DNA of 64,000 bases from Chitinophaga sp. HK235 (GTDB lineage: Bacteria > Bacteroidota > Bacteroidia > Chitinophagales > Chitinophagaceae): positions 2,294,001-2,358,000 of the forward strand of contig NZ_CP073766.1 of assembly GCF_018255755.1 (NCBI RefSeq). Direction: 5' to 3'. This document shows, in pieces, positions 43,496-51,888 of the stretch. The notes beneath the pieces are model-generated. The model saw only the letters and a list, made by a program, of their open reading frames with translations. It was not told the DNA's origin and made no database searches. Position numbers and translations under genes: made by a program. Every line of letters starts with the position of its first letter. The stretch's first letter is position 1.

Positions 43496-44323
43496 ATGTC
43501 CATTATAACATTAACATCAGACATAGGGATGCAGGATTACCTGGTAGGTGCCATCAAAGGGCAACTCTGGCATTACTGCCCGGAATGTCATGTTACGGAC
43601 ATAACCCATCATATCAGCCCTTTTAACCTGCCGCAGGCAACGTATATCTGTAAGAGTGCCTTCGCCTGGTTTCCGCTGGGTACTTTCCATTTTGTACTGA
43701 TTAATCTGTTCGACCGCCGCCCCGATCATGTGCTGGTGGCCGAACATAACGGACAATACATCGGCTGCGCCGACAATGGTCTGCTGACCATGATCGCCGG
43801 TGGCATGCCCGAAAAAGTGGTTAAAATACCCCTGCCGGCCAATGCGCCCAAAAACACATTCACCATCATACAGCAGCTGGCCATGGCCGCCCGTGAACTC
43901 AGCAGAGGCAAAGCCCTGGGAGAAATAGGCCCGCTCACCCAAAGCATCCATATTAAGCATAACCTGCAGCCTTTGGTGGGCGATGACTTCATCGAAGGCC
44001 AGATTATCCATATCGACAGCTTCGAAAACGTAGTGGTCAATATCACCCGCGATCAGTTCAATGCCCAGCGCAGAAACCGTCGCTTCCAGATATTTTTCCG
44101 CCGTAATGAAGTGATCAACCAGATCAGTGAAACTTACGCTGATGTACCCGAGGGCCAGAAACTGGCCCTGTTCAACGCTGCCGGCTACCTCGAAATAGCT
44201 ATCAACAAAGGAAATGCAGCCGGCCTGTTCGGCCTGCTGGGATTCCGCAGGGACCAGCTAACCCAGCCCACCGGCTTCCAGCAACTCTCATTCTACCAAA
44301 CTGTCAGAATTATCTTTCAATGA
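43496..44323 (+). CDS. S-adenosyl-L-methionine hydrolase (DUF62 family)
   Basis: 275 residues. The family splits SAM into adenosine and methionine using an activated water; halogenases of the same fold use chloride or fluoride. Matching blocks: ITLTSDIGMQDYLVGAIKG at the N-terminus (the Asp and Tyr contact ribose), DITHHISPFNLPQA, VLINLFDRRPDHVLVAEHNGQYIGCADNGLL, and the C-terminal-domain start EGQIIHIDSFENVVVNI. The residues seen are those of the hydrolase branch, not of fluorinases. It overlaps the next gene by 4 nt (ATGA). Confidence 0.87.
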   Translation: MSIITLTSDIGMQDYLVGAIKGQLWHYCPECHVTDITHHISPFNLPQATYICKSAFAWFPLGTFHFVLINLFDRRPDHVLVAEHNGQYIGCADNGLLTMIAGGMPEKVVKIPLPANAPKNTFTIIQQLAMAARELSRGKALGEIGPLTQSIHIKHNLQPLVGDDFIEGQIIHIDSFENVVVNITRDQFNAQRRNRRFQIFFRRNEVINQISETYADVPEGQKLALFNAAGYLEIAINKGNAAGLFGLLGFRRDQLTQPTGFQQLSFYQTVRIIFQ

Positions 44324-44613
44324 TTAACAGACTCGTTAAAATGGAATTTATCCCCGACAAGGTAAGTTCCTTCCGGGAACTGTTTGCCCGGCAACAACAA
44401 CAAATCCGCCATTTCCCAGGATGCCTCCACCTCGAACTATGGGAACACCCGGCCTCCGGCAACACCTTCTTTACCTTCAGCAAATGGGAGTCCGAAGCGG
44501 CTCTGGAAGCCTACCGGCAATCAGATCTCTTCCGGGATACATGGGCCGCCACCAAAGTGCTGTTTTGCGCAAAACCAGCAGCATGGACCGTTACAGAGAC
44601 TTATAAAGCCTGA
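44320..44613 (+). CDS. Antibiotic biosynthesis monooxygenase (ABM) family protein
   Basis: 97 residues, a single dimeric ferredoxin-like ABM domain: NRLVKMEFIPDKVSSFRELF, GCLHLELWEHPASGNTFFTFSKWESEAALEAYR and a C-terminal strand. Such small proteins act as monooxygenases or haem/quinol-binding enzymes without a cofactor. Its start overlaps the SAM hydrolase stop (ATGA), so the two are translationally coupled; a joint function is not known. Confidence 0.85.
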   Translation: MINRLVKMEFIPDKVSSFRELFARQQQQIRHFPGCLHLELWEHPASGNTFFTFSKWESEAALEAYRQSDLFRDTWAATKVLFCAKPAAWTVTETYKA

Positions 44614-44756
44614 AACCACGCTGGCAGCCAGGGAGTTCTAATGCAATTTTAATTCCCTTCAAACCAGCTACCATTCAAGATTATAGCTAGCAATTAAAAA
44701 GATATTTACAAAAAGTTAAAACTGTTCAGCAGATTAGCATAATTTGCTACTTTTTA

Positions 44757-44764
44757 TATTTTTG
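44757..44764 (+). promoter_or_regulatory. -7 box of the GT117 gene
   Basis: TATTTTTG matches TAnnTTTG, 20 nt before the ATG; TTAG 19 nt upstream is a weak -33 element. Confidence 0.5.
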
Positions 44765-44784
44765 TCGGACCTTAAAACAACCTT

Positions 44785-47700
44785 ATGAATTTTAAAAGGA
44801 CCAACAACATAGTTGGCTGGGTGATTTGCATCATTGCCTGCTCTGTTTACATTATGACTATGGAGGCCACGGGCAGCTTGTGGGACTGCGGCGAATTTAT
44901 TTCCAGTGCGTACAAAGTACAGATCCCCCACCCTCCCGGAGCACCCTTGTTCGTATTACTCGGAAGACTCTTCAGCATGTTCCTGAAACCCTCACAGGCC
45001 GCTCTCGGTGTAAACACCATGACTGCCATCGCCAGTGGTTTCACCATCCTGTTCCTCTTCTGGACTATTACGCACTTTGCCCGTCGTCTGATGGTAAAAG
45101 CCGGTGAAGAGATCTCCCGTGAAAAAATGATCGCTATCATGGGCGCAGGCGCCGTAGGTGCCCTGGCCTATACCTTTTCTGATTCATTCTGGTTCTCCGC
45201 TGTGGAAGGTGAAGTATATGGTATGTCCTCTTTCTTCACTGCCATCGTGTTCTGGGCCATCCTCAAATGGGAAAACGAAGCAGACGAGCCCTATGCCGAC
45301 AGATGGCTCGTACTGATCGGTTACCTCCTGGGTCTCTCCATCGGAGTACACCTGCTCAACCTCCTCACCATTCCGGCCATCGTAATGGTATACTACTTCA
45401 GACGCTTCAAACCTACCGGCTGGGGCACCTTCTGGGCTTTCATCCTCGGTTGTGCCATCACCGGTATGATCCAGAAATACCTGATCCAGGATACCATTAA
45501 AGCCTCCGGTTATATGGACGTAATTTTCGTCAATAACCTCGGAATGGGCTTCTTCTCCGGATTTATCTTCTATTTCGCTGCCTTAGTGGCCATCCTGATT
45601 ATCGGCCTGAGAAAACCAAAATTCGGTTTCTATGCTCCGCTCATCGTAATCGCCTCCATCATCCTGGTGCCGGCTTACAACGACGCCAGCGGCGGTGTAG
45701 TATTCGTGAAATTACTGCTGGCCGCATTCTTCCTGCTCATACCTTTCTTTATCAAAACCTTTGGTATAAAGCTGAACCAGGAAAAATTAGTGCACTTCAG
45801 CAGGCTCACCATCATGTTCATCCTCTTCACCCTGCTCGGTTATTCTACCTATATCACTACCATGATACGCTCTACTGCCAACCCTTCAGTTGACATGTAC
45901 AACGTAGATAACCCCATCTCCCTGGTTGGTTACCTCGGACGTGAACAGTATGGTGACTTCCCCCTCGTATACGGACAGGTATTCACTGCTCGTCCTGAAA
46001 AATACAATGAAGGCGGTAACATCTACGCCCGCAGCGATAAAAAATATATGGTTGCCGGCAAAAAAATGGAACCTGTTTACGCCAAGTCTGACATGATGCT
46101 CTTCCCTCGAGTATGGGACGCCAGCAACGATCAGGGCCACGCCGACTTCTACCGCTCCTGGCTCGGCCTCGACGCCAATGAAGCACCTTCCTTCGGTGAT
46201 AACATCAAGTTCTTCATCCAATACCAGATGAACTTCATGTACTTCCGCTACTTCATGTGGAACTTCGTAGGTAAACAAAACGATACCCAGGGCTATGGCA
46301 ACGTCCGCGATGGTAACTGGATCTCCGGTATCCCTTTCATCGATAACCTGATCTACGGCGACCAAAGCCTCATGCCAGACAGCCTCCGGAACAACAAAGG
46401 ACACAACACCATGTTCTTCCTGCCGTTTATCCTCGGTATCATCGGCTTCTTCTTCCAATACAACAACCATCGCAAAGACACCCTCATTGTGTCGCTCCTG
46501 TTCTTCTTTACAGGTATTGCGATCGTAATATACCTCAACCAGGCCGGTAACCAGCCCCGTGAGCGTGACTATGCCTATGTAGGCTCCTTCTACGCTTTCG
46601 CTATCTGGATCGGACTCGGTGTACTGTCTGTTTACAACTTCTTTAAGAAGAAAATGAGCAGCGCTATCGCTCCTACCCTCGCCACTGCACTCTGCCTCCT
46701 GGCAGTACCCGTGCTGATGGCTGCCCAGGAATGGGACGACCATGACCGCTCTACCAAAACCATCGCCAGAGATATCGCTAAAGATTATCTCGAATCCTGC
46801 CAGCCAAATGCGATCCTGTTTACCGTTGGTGACAACGATACCTACCCGCTCTGGTACGCACAGGAAGTAGAAGGTATCCGCCCCGATGTAAGAGTGATCA
46901 ACCTCAGCCTCCTCGGTGTAGACTGGTATATCGACCAGCAGCGCAGAATGGTGAATCAAAGCGCAGCAGTGCCTATGAGCTGGGCTCCAAATAAATACCA
47001 GGGCGAAACCCGCAACTTCATCCGCTTCTTCGATCCAGGAAACATCCCGGCTGATAAATACTTCAACCTGAAAGATATCATGGACTTCATGGGAAGCGAT
47101 GATGAACATAACAAGGTAAACACCCAGGACGGCGGATCTGAAAACTTCCTGCCTACCCGTCAGCTGTTTATCCCGGTTAACAAGGAAGAAGTCCTAAAAT
47201 ATGGTGTGGTTGGCGCCAAAGACTCCGCCAGAATACTGCCACAGGTATCTTTCAAAATCAACAAAAGCTACCTGCTCAAAAATGACCTGGCTGTTTATGA
47301 TATCATCGCTACCAACAACTGGAAAAGACCTATCTACTTTACCAGCCCTACTGATCTCGGTCTGAACGACTATCTCAGAACCGATGGTCTGGCATATCAC
47401 CTGGTGCCGTTGCCTAAACCAACAGCCAATGATCCCCTGGGTATGGATATCAACGCCAATATCAACGCAATGTATGATAACCTGATGCACAAGTTCGCCT
47501 TCGGTGGCGCACAAACACCAGGTACTTACTTCGATGAGCCTAACCGCAAAATGGTGTTGTACCTGCGTCAGTCCTTCACCCGCCTCAGCGTGGCTATGAC
47601 ACAGAACGGTGAGTCCAAGGACAGCGCTATCTCCGTGCTGACATACATGGACAAAAACATCAAGGAAGGCAACTTCCCTTACGCGATGACCACTCCAGGT

Positions 47701-48021
47701 AACATGCACAACTACACCTCCCTGCAAACTGTTTACGCCCACTACATTGCTGGTGACGTGAAAAGAGCAGAAGAGATCAGCAACCAGATCATCAAAGACT
47801 GTGAACAACAAATTCGTTACTATCAGGCATTACCTGCCAGCAGAATGACCAGCGATCTGCAACGCGACGGACAAACTGCTGAACAGTTCATCGCCTGGCT
47901 GCAACGCATGAAGATCGACTTCGGCTCCGGTGCTGGTGCACACCCTAAAGAGGGCCTGCAGCACGTAAGCACGGAAGACTCCAACGCTGCCCCTCAGGCA
48001 GCCCCGGACTCCGCCAAATAA
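44785..48021 (+). CDS. DUF2723 membrane glycosyltransferase (GT117 family, protein O-mannosyltransferase-like)
   Basis: 1078 residues. About a dozen membrane spans fill residues 8-670; the first loop has SLWDCGEFISSAYKVQIPHPPGAP with Asp34 and Glu37, the position of the catalytic acid in GT-C enzymes. A second conserved block, GNQPRERDYAYVGSFYAFAIW (about 585-605), precedes the last spans. The periplasmic C-terminal part (about 690-1060; NAILFTVGDNDTYPLWYAQEVEGIRPDVRVINLSLL) is soluble with TPR-like helices at the end. DUF2723 is nearly universal in Bacteroidota and assigned to GT117; the acceptor is uncertain, with surface or periplasmic protein O-glycosylation a plausible role. Confidence 0.9.
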   Translation: MNFKRTNNIVGWVICIIACSVYIMTMEATGSLWDCGEFISSAYKVQIPHPPGAPLFVLLGRLFSMFLKPSQAALGVNTMTAIASGFTILFLFWTITHFARRLMVKAGEEISREKMIAIMGAGAVGALAYTFSDSFWFSAVEGEVYGMSSFFTAIVFWAILKWENEADEPYADRWLVLIGYLLGLSIGVHLLNLLTIPAIVMVYYFRRFKPTGWGTFWAFILGCAITGMIQKYLIQDTIKASGYMDVIFVNNLGMGFFSGFIFYFAALVAILIIGLRKPKFGFYAPLIVIASIILVPAYNDASGGVVFVKLLLAAFFLLIPFFIKTFGIKLNQEKLVHFSRLTIMFILFTLLGYSTYITTMIRSTANPSVDMYNVDNPISLVGYLGREQYGDFPLVYGQVFTARPEKYNEGGNIYARSDKKYMVAGKKMEPVYAKSDMMLFPRVWDASNDQGHADFYRSWLGLDANEAPSFGDNIKFFIQYQMNFMYFRYFMWNFVGKQNDTQGYGNVRDGNWISGIPFIDNLIYGDQSLMPDSLRNNKGHNTMFFLPFILGIIGFFFQYNNHRKDTLIVSLLFFFTGIAIVIYLNQAGNQPRERDYAYVGSFYAFAIWIGLGVLSVYNFFKKKMSSAIAPTLATALCLLAVPVLMAAQEWDDHDRSTKTIARDIAKDYLESCQPNAILFTVGDNDTYPLWYAQEVEGIRPDVRVINLSLLGVDWYIDQQRRMVNQSAAVPMSWAPNKYQGETRNFIRFFDPGNIPADKYFNLKDIMDFMGSDDEHNKVNTQDGGSENFLPTRQLFIPVNKEEVLKYGVVGAKDSARILPQVSFKINKSYLLKNDLAVYDIIATNNWKRPIYFTSPTDLGLNDYLRTDGLAYHLVPLPKPTANDPLGMDINANINAMYDNLMHKFAFGGAQTPGTYFDEPNRKMVLYLRQSFTRLSVAMTQNGESKDSAISVLTYMDKNIKEGNFPYAMTTPGNMHNYTSLQTVYAHYIAGDVKRAEEISNQIIKDCEQQIRYYQALPASRMTSDLQRDGQTAEQFIAWLQRMKIDFGSGAGAHPKEGLQHVSTEDSNAAPQAAPDSAK

Positions 48022-48032
48022 TCAAATAATCA

Positions 48033-48082
48033 GATAAAATAAAATAGCCCAGGACTTCAGTCCTGGGCTATTTTATTTTATC
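48033..48082. terminator. Bidirectional terminator, member of a dispersed palindrome family
   Basis: Exact 24-bp arms (GATAAAATAAAATAGCCCAG GACT and complement) with a 2-nt loop between the convergent GT117 and TIM-barrel genes. Its core AGCCCAGGACT/AGTCCTGGGCT recurs at 55235 and, as a variant, at 55341. Confidence 0.85.
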
Positions 48083-48124
48083 CTCGCCCCATCAGGAGCA
48101 TCAGCATTATCATATGCATCACAG

Positions 48125-48970
48125 TTACAGATTGCTCACCATCTGTCTCCAGTAAGCAGCGCTTTCTTTTACTTCCGGTACATTGTAATCCCAGTTGTAC
48201 TCGTATTCAGCAGAGAACAGACCTTTGAATTTCTGTGCTTTCAGTGTTTCCAGCACCTGTGGTATTTTACATACACCGTTGCCCCATATTACGTCGTGAG
48301 ATTGTTCAGTTTTACCGTTCAGATCTTTAAAGTGCAGGCTCACGATATGACCATTCAGTTTTTTCAGGCACTCTACCGGGTCCAGGCCGGAACGTACCCA
48401 GTGACCGATATCAGCGCAGGCACCCATTAATTTACTTCTACCCTGAATAGCATTCAGTACGCTGTCGGGATGCCAGTAGTGGCTGGGTTTAGGGTGATCA
48501 TGGATCGCCAGCTTAATGTTGTAACGGTCACACAGAGAAGAGATCAGGTCCAGGTACTCCGGTTGCGGCTCACTGGTGATACTCTGAATGCCCATCCTGT
48601 TGGCGAAATCAAACAACATTCTCCATTCTGCTTCAGAATTGGGTACTACCACGCCAAATGCTACCAGTACCTTGTGTTTCTTTTTAATCAGGCTTTTTAC
48701 CTGCTCTTGTTTGTCGGGCGACATATGGTAATCCATCTTGCCTTCTATGCCACCACCGATGGTCTGCCCAGGAAACGCTTCCACATATTGAATACCGCAG
48801 CTGTCCATTTTGTCCAGCGCTTCTGCCAGGGTAAAATGGTTGAACGTCCACGCCTGTGCGCCCAGTTTCCAACCCAATGCATCTGCTCTGGCCTGACCCT
48901 TGGCAGATTGTGCAAATAATGCCACCGCTAAACCACCGGCCAGCAGCCATGCATTTCTCAGTTTTTTCAT
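48125..48970 (-). CDS. Sugar phosphate isomerase/epimerase family protein (TIM barrel), exported
   Basis: 281 residues from the ATG at 48970, which opens a signal peptide (MKKLRNAWLLAGGLAVALFAQSAKG). The xylose-isomerase-like barrel follows: GWKLGAQAWTFNHFTLAEALDKM, YVEAFPGQ, KVLVAFGVVVPN, IKLAIHDHPKPSHYWHP, GACADIGHWVRSGLDP, VSLHFKDLN and FSAEYEYNWD, with the His, Asp and Glu residues that bind the metal. Export distinguishes it from cytosolic isomerases; similar secreted proteins often sit near Gfo/Idh/MocA oxidoreductases (one lies at 51889). The upstream frame extension to 49033 has no signal-like context and is rejected. Confidence 0.88.
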   Translation of the reverse strand: MKKLRNAWLLAGGLAVALFAQSAKGQARADALGWKLGAQAWTFNHFTLAEALDKMDSCGIQYVEAFPGQTIGGGIEGKMDYHMSPDKQEQVKSLIKKKHKVLVAFGVVVPNSEAEWRMLFDFANRMGIQSITSEPQPEYLDLISSLCDRYNIKLAIHDHPKPSHYWHPDSVLNAIQGRSKLMGACADIGHWVRSGLDPVECLKKLNGHIVSLHFKDLNGKTEQSHDVIWGNGVCKIPQVLETLKAQKFKGLFSAEYEYNWDYNVPEVKESAAYWRQMVSNL

Positions 48971-49117
48971 ATAGATATTTTTTTGATGATTGAAAGTAAT
49001 AGCTTTCAACGTAAAATACAAGATTTTAACCAAGATTAGGATGATTTAAATGATTACACCCATCCTGGTAATTTTTTCACTAATTTTAATAACGAACTAT
49101 GTTTTGATTTTTGTGCT

Positions 49118-50209
49118 ATGAGAGGAATAACTTTTTCCCGGTTTAATCCGGATGAAAATAACAGATCCCCTTTCCAGAAGCTGCTGGACCTCTTCACCCA
49201 ACTACTTACCTATACCAGCGGAGACGTGACAGAAGCCCTCCAATGGCTTACAGAGCTGGATAAAGAGTTTGGTCTTACCAACGACGATTATGGTATTGGT
49301 GATTTTATTCAGGACATGAAAAACAAAGGATACCTGAAAGAAGATGAAGCCGGCGAAATCATCATCACGGCCAAAACTGAACAAACCATCCGTAAAAACG
49401 CACTGGAAGAGATCTTCGGCAAACTGAAAAAATCCCAGGTAGGGAATCATAATATCCGGAAATCAGGTATCGGAGACGAGCTCAACGCGGAGACCAGACC
49501 TTTTGAATTTGGCGACGGCGTAGACCAGCTGGATGTCACTGCCTCTATCCGCAATGCCCAGATCAACCACGGCATCGACAGCTTCTCTATCAGTCAGGAA
49601 GACCTGGAAGTCAAGGAAACAGACTATAAAACCCAGACGTCTACCGCCCTGATGATTGATATCTCGCATTCCATGATATTGTATGGGGAAGACAGGATCA
49701 CTCCTGCCAAAAAAGTGGCCATGGCCCTCAGCGAGCTGATCACCACCCGCTACCCTAAAGACACCCTCGATATCATCGTTTTCGGTAATGATGCCTGGCA
49801 GATCGAAATCAAGGACCTGCCCTATCTGCAGGTAGGCCCCTATCACACCAATACGGTGGCCGGCCTGGAACTGGCCATGGACCTGCTTCGCCGCCGCCGC
49901 AATCCCAACAAGCAGATCTTCATGATCACCGACGGGAAACCAACCTGCCTTAAAATAGGCAGGGAATATTATAAAAACAGCTTCGGCCTGGACCGCAAAA
50001 TCCTGAACCGTACGCTCAATCTGGCCGCCCAGTGCAAAAAACTGAAAATACCGATCACCACCTTCATGGTGGCCACCGATCCCTGGCTGCAGAAGTTTGT
50101 ACAGGAATTTACCGAAACCAACAGCGGTAAAGCCTTCTTCTCCGGCACCGACAAACTGGGCCAGTTCCTGTTCTACGATTTTGAAAACGGGAAACGAAAA
50201 TTATTCTAA
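49118..50209 (+). CDS. VWA-domain protein (MoxR-associated type)
   Basis: 363 residues. N-terminal helical region 1-150 with no named domain (PFQKLLDLFTQLLTYTSGDVTEALQWL), then a von Willebrand A domain about 172-350 with the MIDAS motif DISHSM (DxSxS), the conserved Thr in NTVAGLEL, and the MITDGKP strand (Asp). VWA proteins bind partners through the metal site. The AAA ATPase encoded 30 nt downstream is the expected partner, as in MoxR/VWA chaperone pairs that insert metals or remodel complexes. Target unknown. GATTTTTG just upstream is a near -7 box. Confidence 0.88.
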   Translation: MRGITFSRFNPDENNRSPFQKLLDLFTQLLTYTSGDVTEALQWLTELDKEFGLTNDDYGIGDFIQDMKNKGYLKEDEAGEIIITAKTEQTIRKNALEEIFGKLKKSQVGNHNIRKSGIGDELNAETRPFEFGDGVDQLDVTASIRNAQINHGIDSFSISQEDLEVKETDYKTQTSTALMIDISHSMILYGEDRITPAKKVAMALSELITTRYPKDTLDIIVFGNDAWQIEIKDLPYLQVGPYHTNTVAGLELAMDLLRRRRNPNKQIFMITDGKPTCLKIGREYYKNSFGLDRKILNRTLNLAAQCKKLKIPITTFMVATDPWLQKFVQEFTETNSGKAFFSGTDKLGQFLFYDFENGKRKLF

Positions 50210-50239
50210 AACCGGCAAGGAATTGCGTAATTTATAAAC

Positions 50240-51748
50240 ATGGATACCAGCATCAAGACGTTAGGCGAACTGAAAAAGAGTGGCTATAAACCCGTTTCAG
50301 TAAAAGAGGAAATCAGACGTAACCTGATTAAAAAATTGCAGAAAAAAGAAACTTCCTTTCCCGGCATTATTGGCTATGATGATACCGTGATACCGGATAC
50401 CGAAAGGGCCCTGCTCTCCCGTCACAATATTCTGTTCCTCGGTCTGCGCGGACAAGCCAAAACCCGCATGGCCCGGCAAATGACAGACCTTCTCGATGAA
50501 TTCATCCCCGTGGTGGAAGGCTCAGAAGTTAACGACGATCCTTTCAACCCCCTGTCAAGATACGCAAGGGACCTCATCGCCGAAAAAGGCGATAAAACGC
50601 CCATCACCTGGATATCCCGTGAAGAACGTTACGCCGAAAAACTCGCCACGCCAGACGTTTCCGTAGCCGATCTCATTGGCGACATAGATCCCATCAAAGC
50701 CGCCAACCTCAAACTCAGCTACGCCGACGAACGTGCCATCCACTTCGGTATCATCCCCCGGTCCAACCGCAGCATCTTCGTCATCAACGAACTCCCCGAC
50801 CTCCAGGCCCGTATACAGGTAGCCCTGTTCAACATCCTGCAGGAAGGCGATATCCAGATCAGAGGGTTTAAAGTACGCATGCCACTCGATATACTCTTCA
50901 TATTCACGGCTAACCCGGAAGACTATACGAACCGTGGCTCTATCGTCACCCCGCTGAAAGACAGGATAGAAAGCCAGATCATCACCCACTACCCGAAAAG
51001 CGTCGAAAACTCCCTGCTCATCACCGAACAGGAAGCCGATATACATGATGAACAGCTGGCCAAAGTGTCTATCTCCGACATGGTAAAACGCCTGATAGAA
51101 CAGGTAGCTTTTGAAGCCCGCAACAGCGAATATGTTGACAAAAAAAGTGGTGTTTCCGCCCGCCTTACCATCGCCGCCTATGAAAATGCGGTGAGCTCCG
51201 GCGAAAGACGCGCCATCATCAATAAGGAAAAGGAGACACATGTACGTATCGCCGATCTCATGTCGATCATCCCTGCCATCACCGGCAAAATAGAACTGGT
51301 ATATGAAGGCGAACAGGAAGGTCCGCTCCAGGTGGCCCACAACCTGCTCGACAAATCCATCCGTACCCTCTTTGCCTCCTACTTCCCCAACCCGGACTCT
51401 TTCAAGAAAAAGAAGCAGTCCCAACCCGTGGAAAACCCCTACCGCAGCGTTATCCAGTGGTTCGATAAAGGCAACAGCCTCCAGCTGCTGCAGGATATCA
51501 GTGATAAACAATACGAGACTTCACTCAACAAGGTAGAAGGACTCAAAGACATGGTCAAAGCCCGCTTCCCGCAGGCCAACAACCGCGAAGCCCTGCTGCT
51601 GATGGAGTTTGTATTGCACGGACTCGCTTCCTATTCCCTCATCAGCAAAAAGGTAGCGGAAAACCATACCCGTTTCAGCGACCTGTTGGGCACCATGATG
51701 AACTTCAGCATGGAAGACAACGACGTAACAGAAGAAGAAGATTTTTAG
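50240..51748 (+). CDS. AAA ATPase of the MoxR / magnesium-chelatase ChlI type
   Basis: 502 residues. Catalytic core about 40-260: Walker A is GLRGQAKT (residues 68-75) rather than GxxGxGKT; Walker B region is SIFVINELPDL with Asn where Asp is usual and Glu following; sensor-1-like IFIFTANPEDYTNRG and the arginine-rich PLKDRIESQI. A helical C-terminal part (about 280-490) with a lid and a long helical bundle completes it. It pairs with the VWA gene upstream, probably as a motor that remodels a partner complex. The altered Walker residues are typical of this subgroup, so activity is not excluded. Confidence 0.88.
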   Translation: MDTSIKTLGELKKSGYKPVSVKEEIRRNLIKKLQKKETSFPGIIGYDDTVIPDTERALLSRHNILFLGLRGQAKTRMARQMTDLLDEFIPVVEGSEVNDDPFNPLSRYARDLIAEKGDKTPITWISREERYAEKLATPDVSVADLIGDIDPIKAANLKLSYADERAIHFGIIPRSNRSIFVINELPDLQARIQVALFNILQEGDIQIRGFKVRMPLDILFIFTANPEDYTNRGSIVTPLKDRIESQIITHYPKSVENSLLITEQEADIHDEQLAKVSISDMVKRLIEQVAFEARNSEYVDKKSGVSARLTIAAYENAVSSGERRAIINKEKETHVRIADLMSIIPAITGKIELVYEGEQEGPLQVAHNLLDKSIRTLFASYFPNPDSFKKKKQSQPVENPYRSVIQWFDKGNSLQLLQDISDKQYETSLNKVEGLKDMVKARFPQANNREALLLMEFVLHGLASYSLISKKVAENHTRFSDLLGTMMNFSMEDNDVTEEEDF

Positions 51749-51767
51749 TTTTTTTGCAGATAAATAG

Positions 51768-51812
51768 CAAGCTGGCGTTACTTTGAAAGATTGTAATCGT
51801 CCAGCTTTTTTC
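51768..51812 (+). terminator. Terminator of the VWA-AAA operon
   Basis: AAGCTGGCGTTAC and GTAATCGTCCAGCTT form an imperfect stem around an 11-nt loop, followed by U6; 20 nt past the AAA stop. Confidence 0.75.
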
Positions 51813-51868
51813 ATTTTTTCATTTAGTCATTTCAATATTTAAATATTGAAATGACTAAATGAAAAAAT
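51813..51868. repeat. Exact 56-bp palindrome without loop
   Basis: Two 28-bp arms (ATTTTTTCATTTAGTCATTT plus CAATATTT and complement) meet at 51840/51841 without spacer. It lies between the operon terminator and the ATG of the next gene (51889), where it would form a cruciform in DNA or a hairpin in the oxidoreductase leader. Confidence 0.85.
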
Positions 51869-51888
51869 AACCAAATGAAATTCCACTT

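Noticed and set aside
45886..47109. 407-codon open frame opposite the GT117 gene
   Set aside because: It mirrors the codon pattern of the membrane-protein gene on the other strand, has no recognisable domain and no promoter; a shadow frame.
50555..51511. 318-codon open frame opposite the AAA ATPase gene
   Set aside because: Low-complexity V/D/G/F-rich translation typical of antisense frames; the plus-strand gene has clear motifs.
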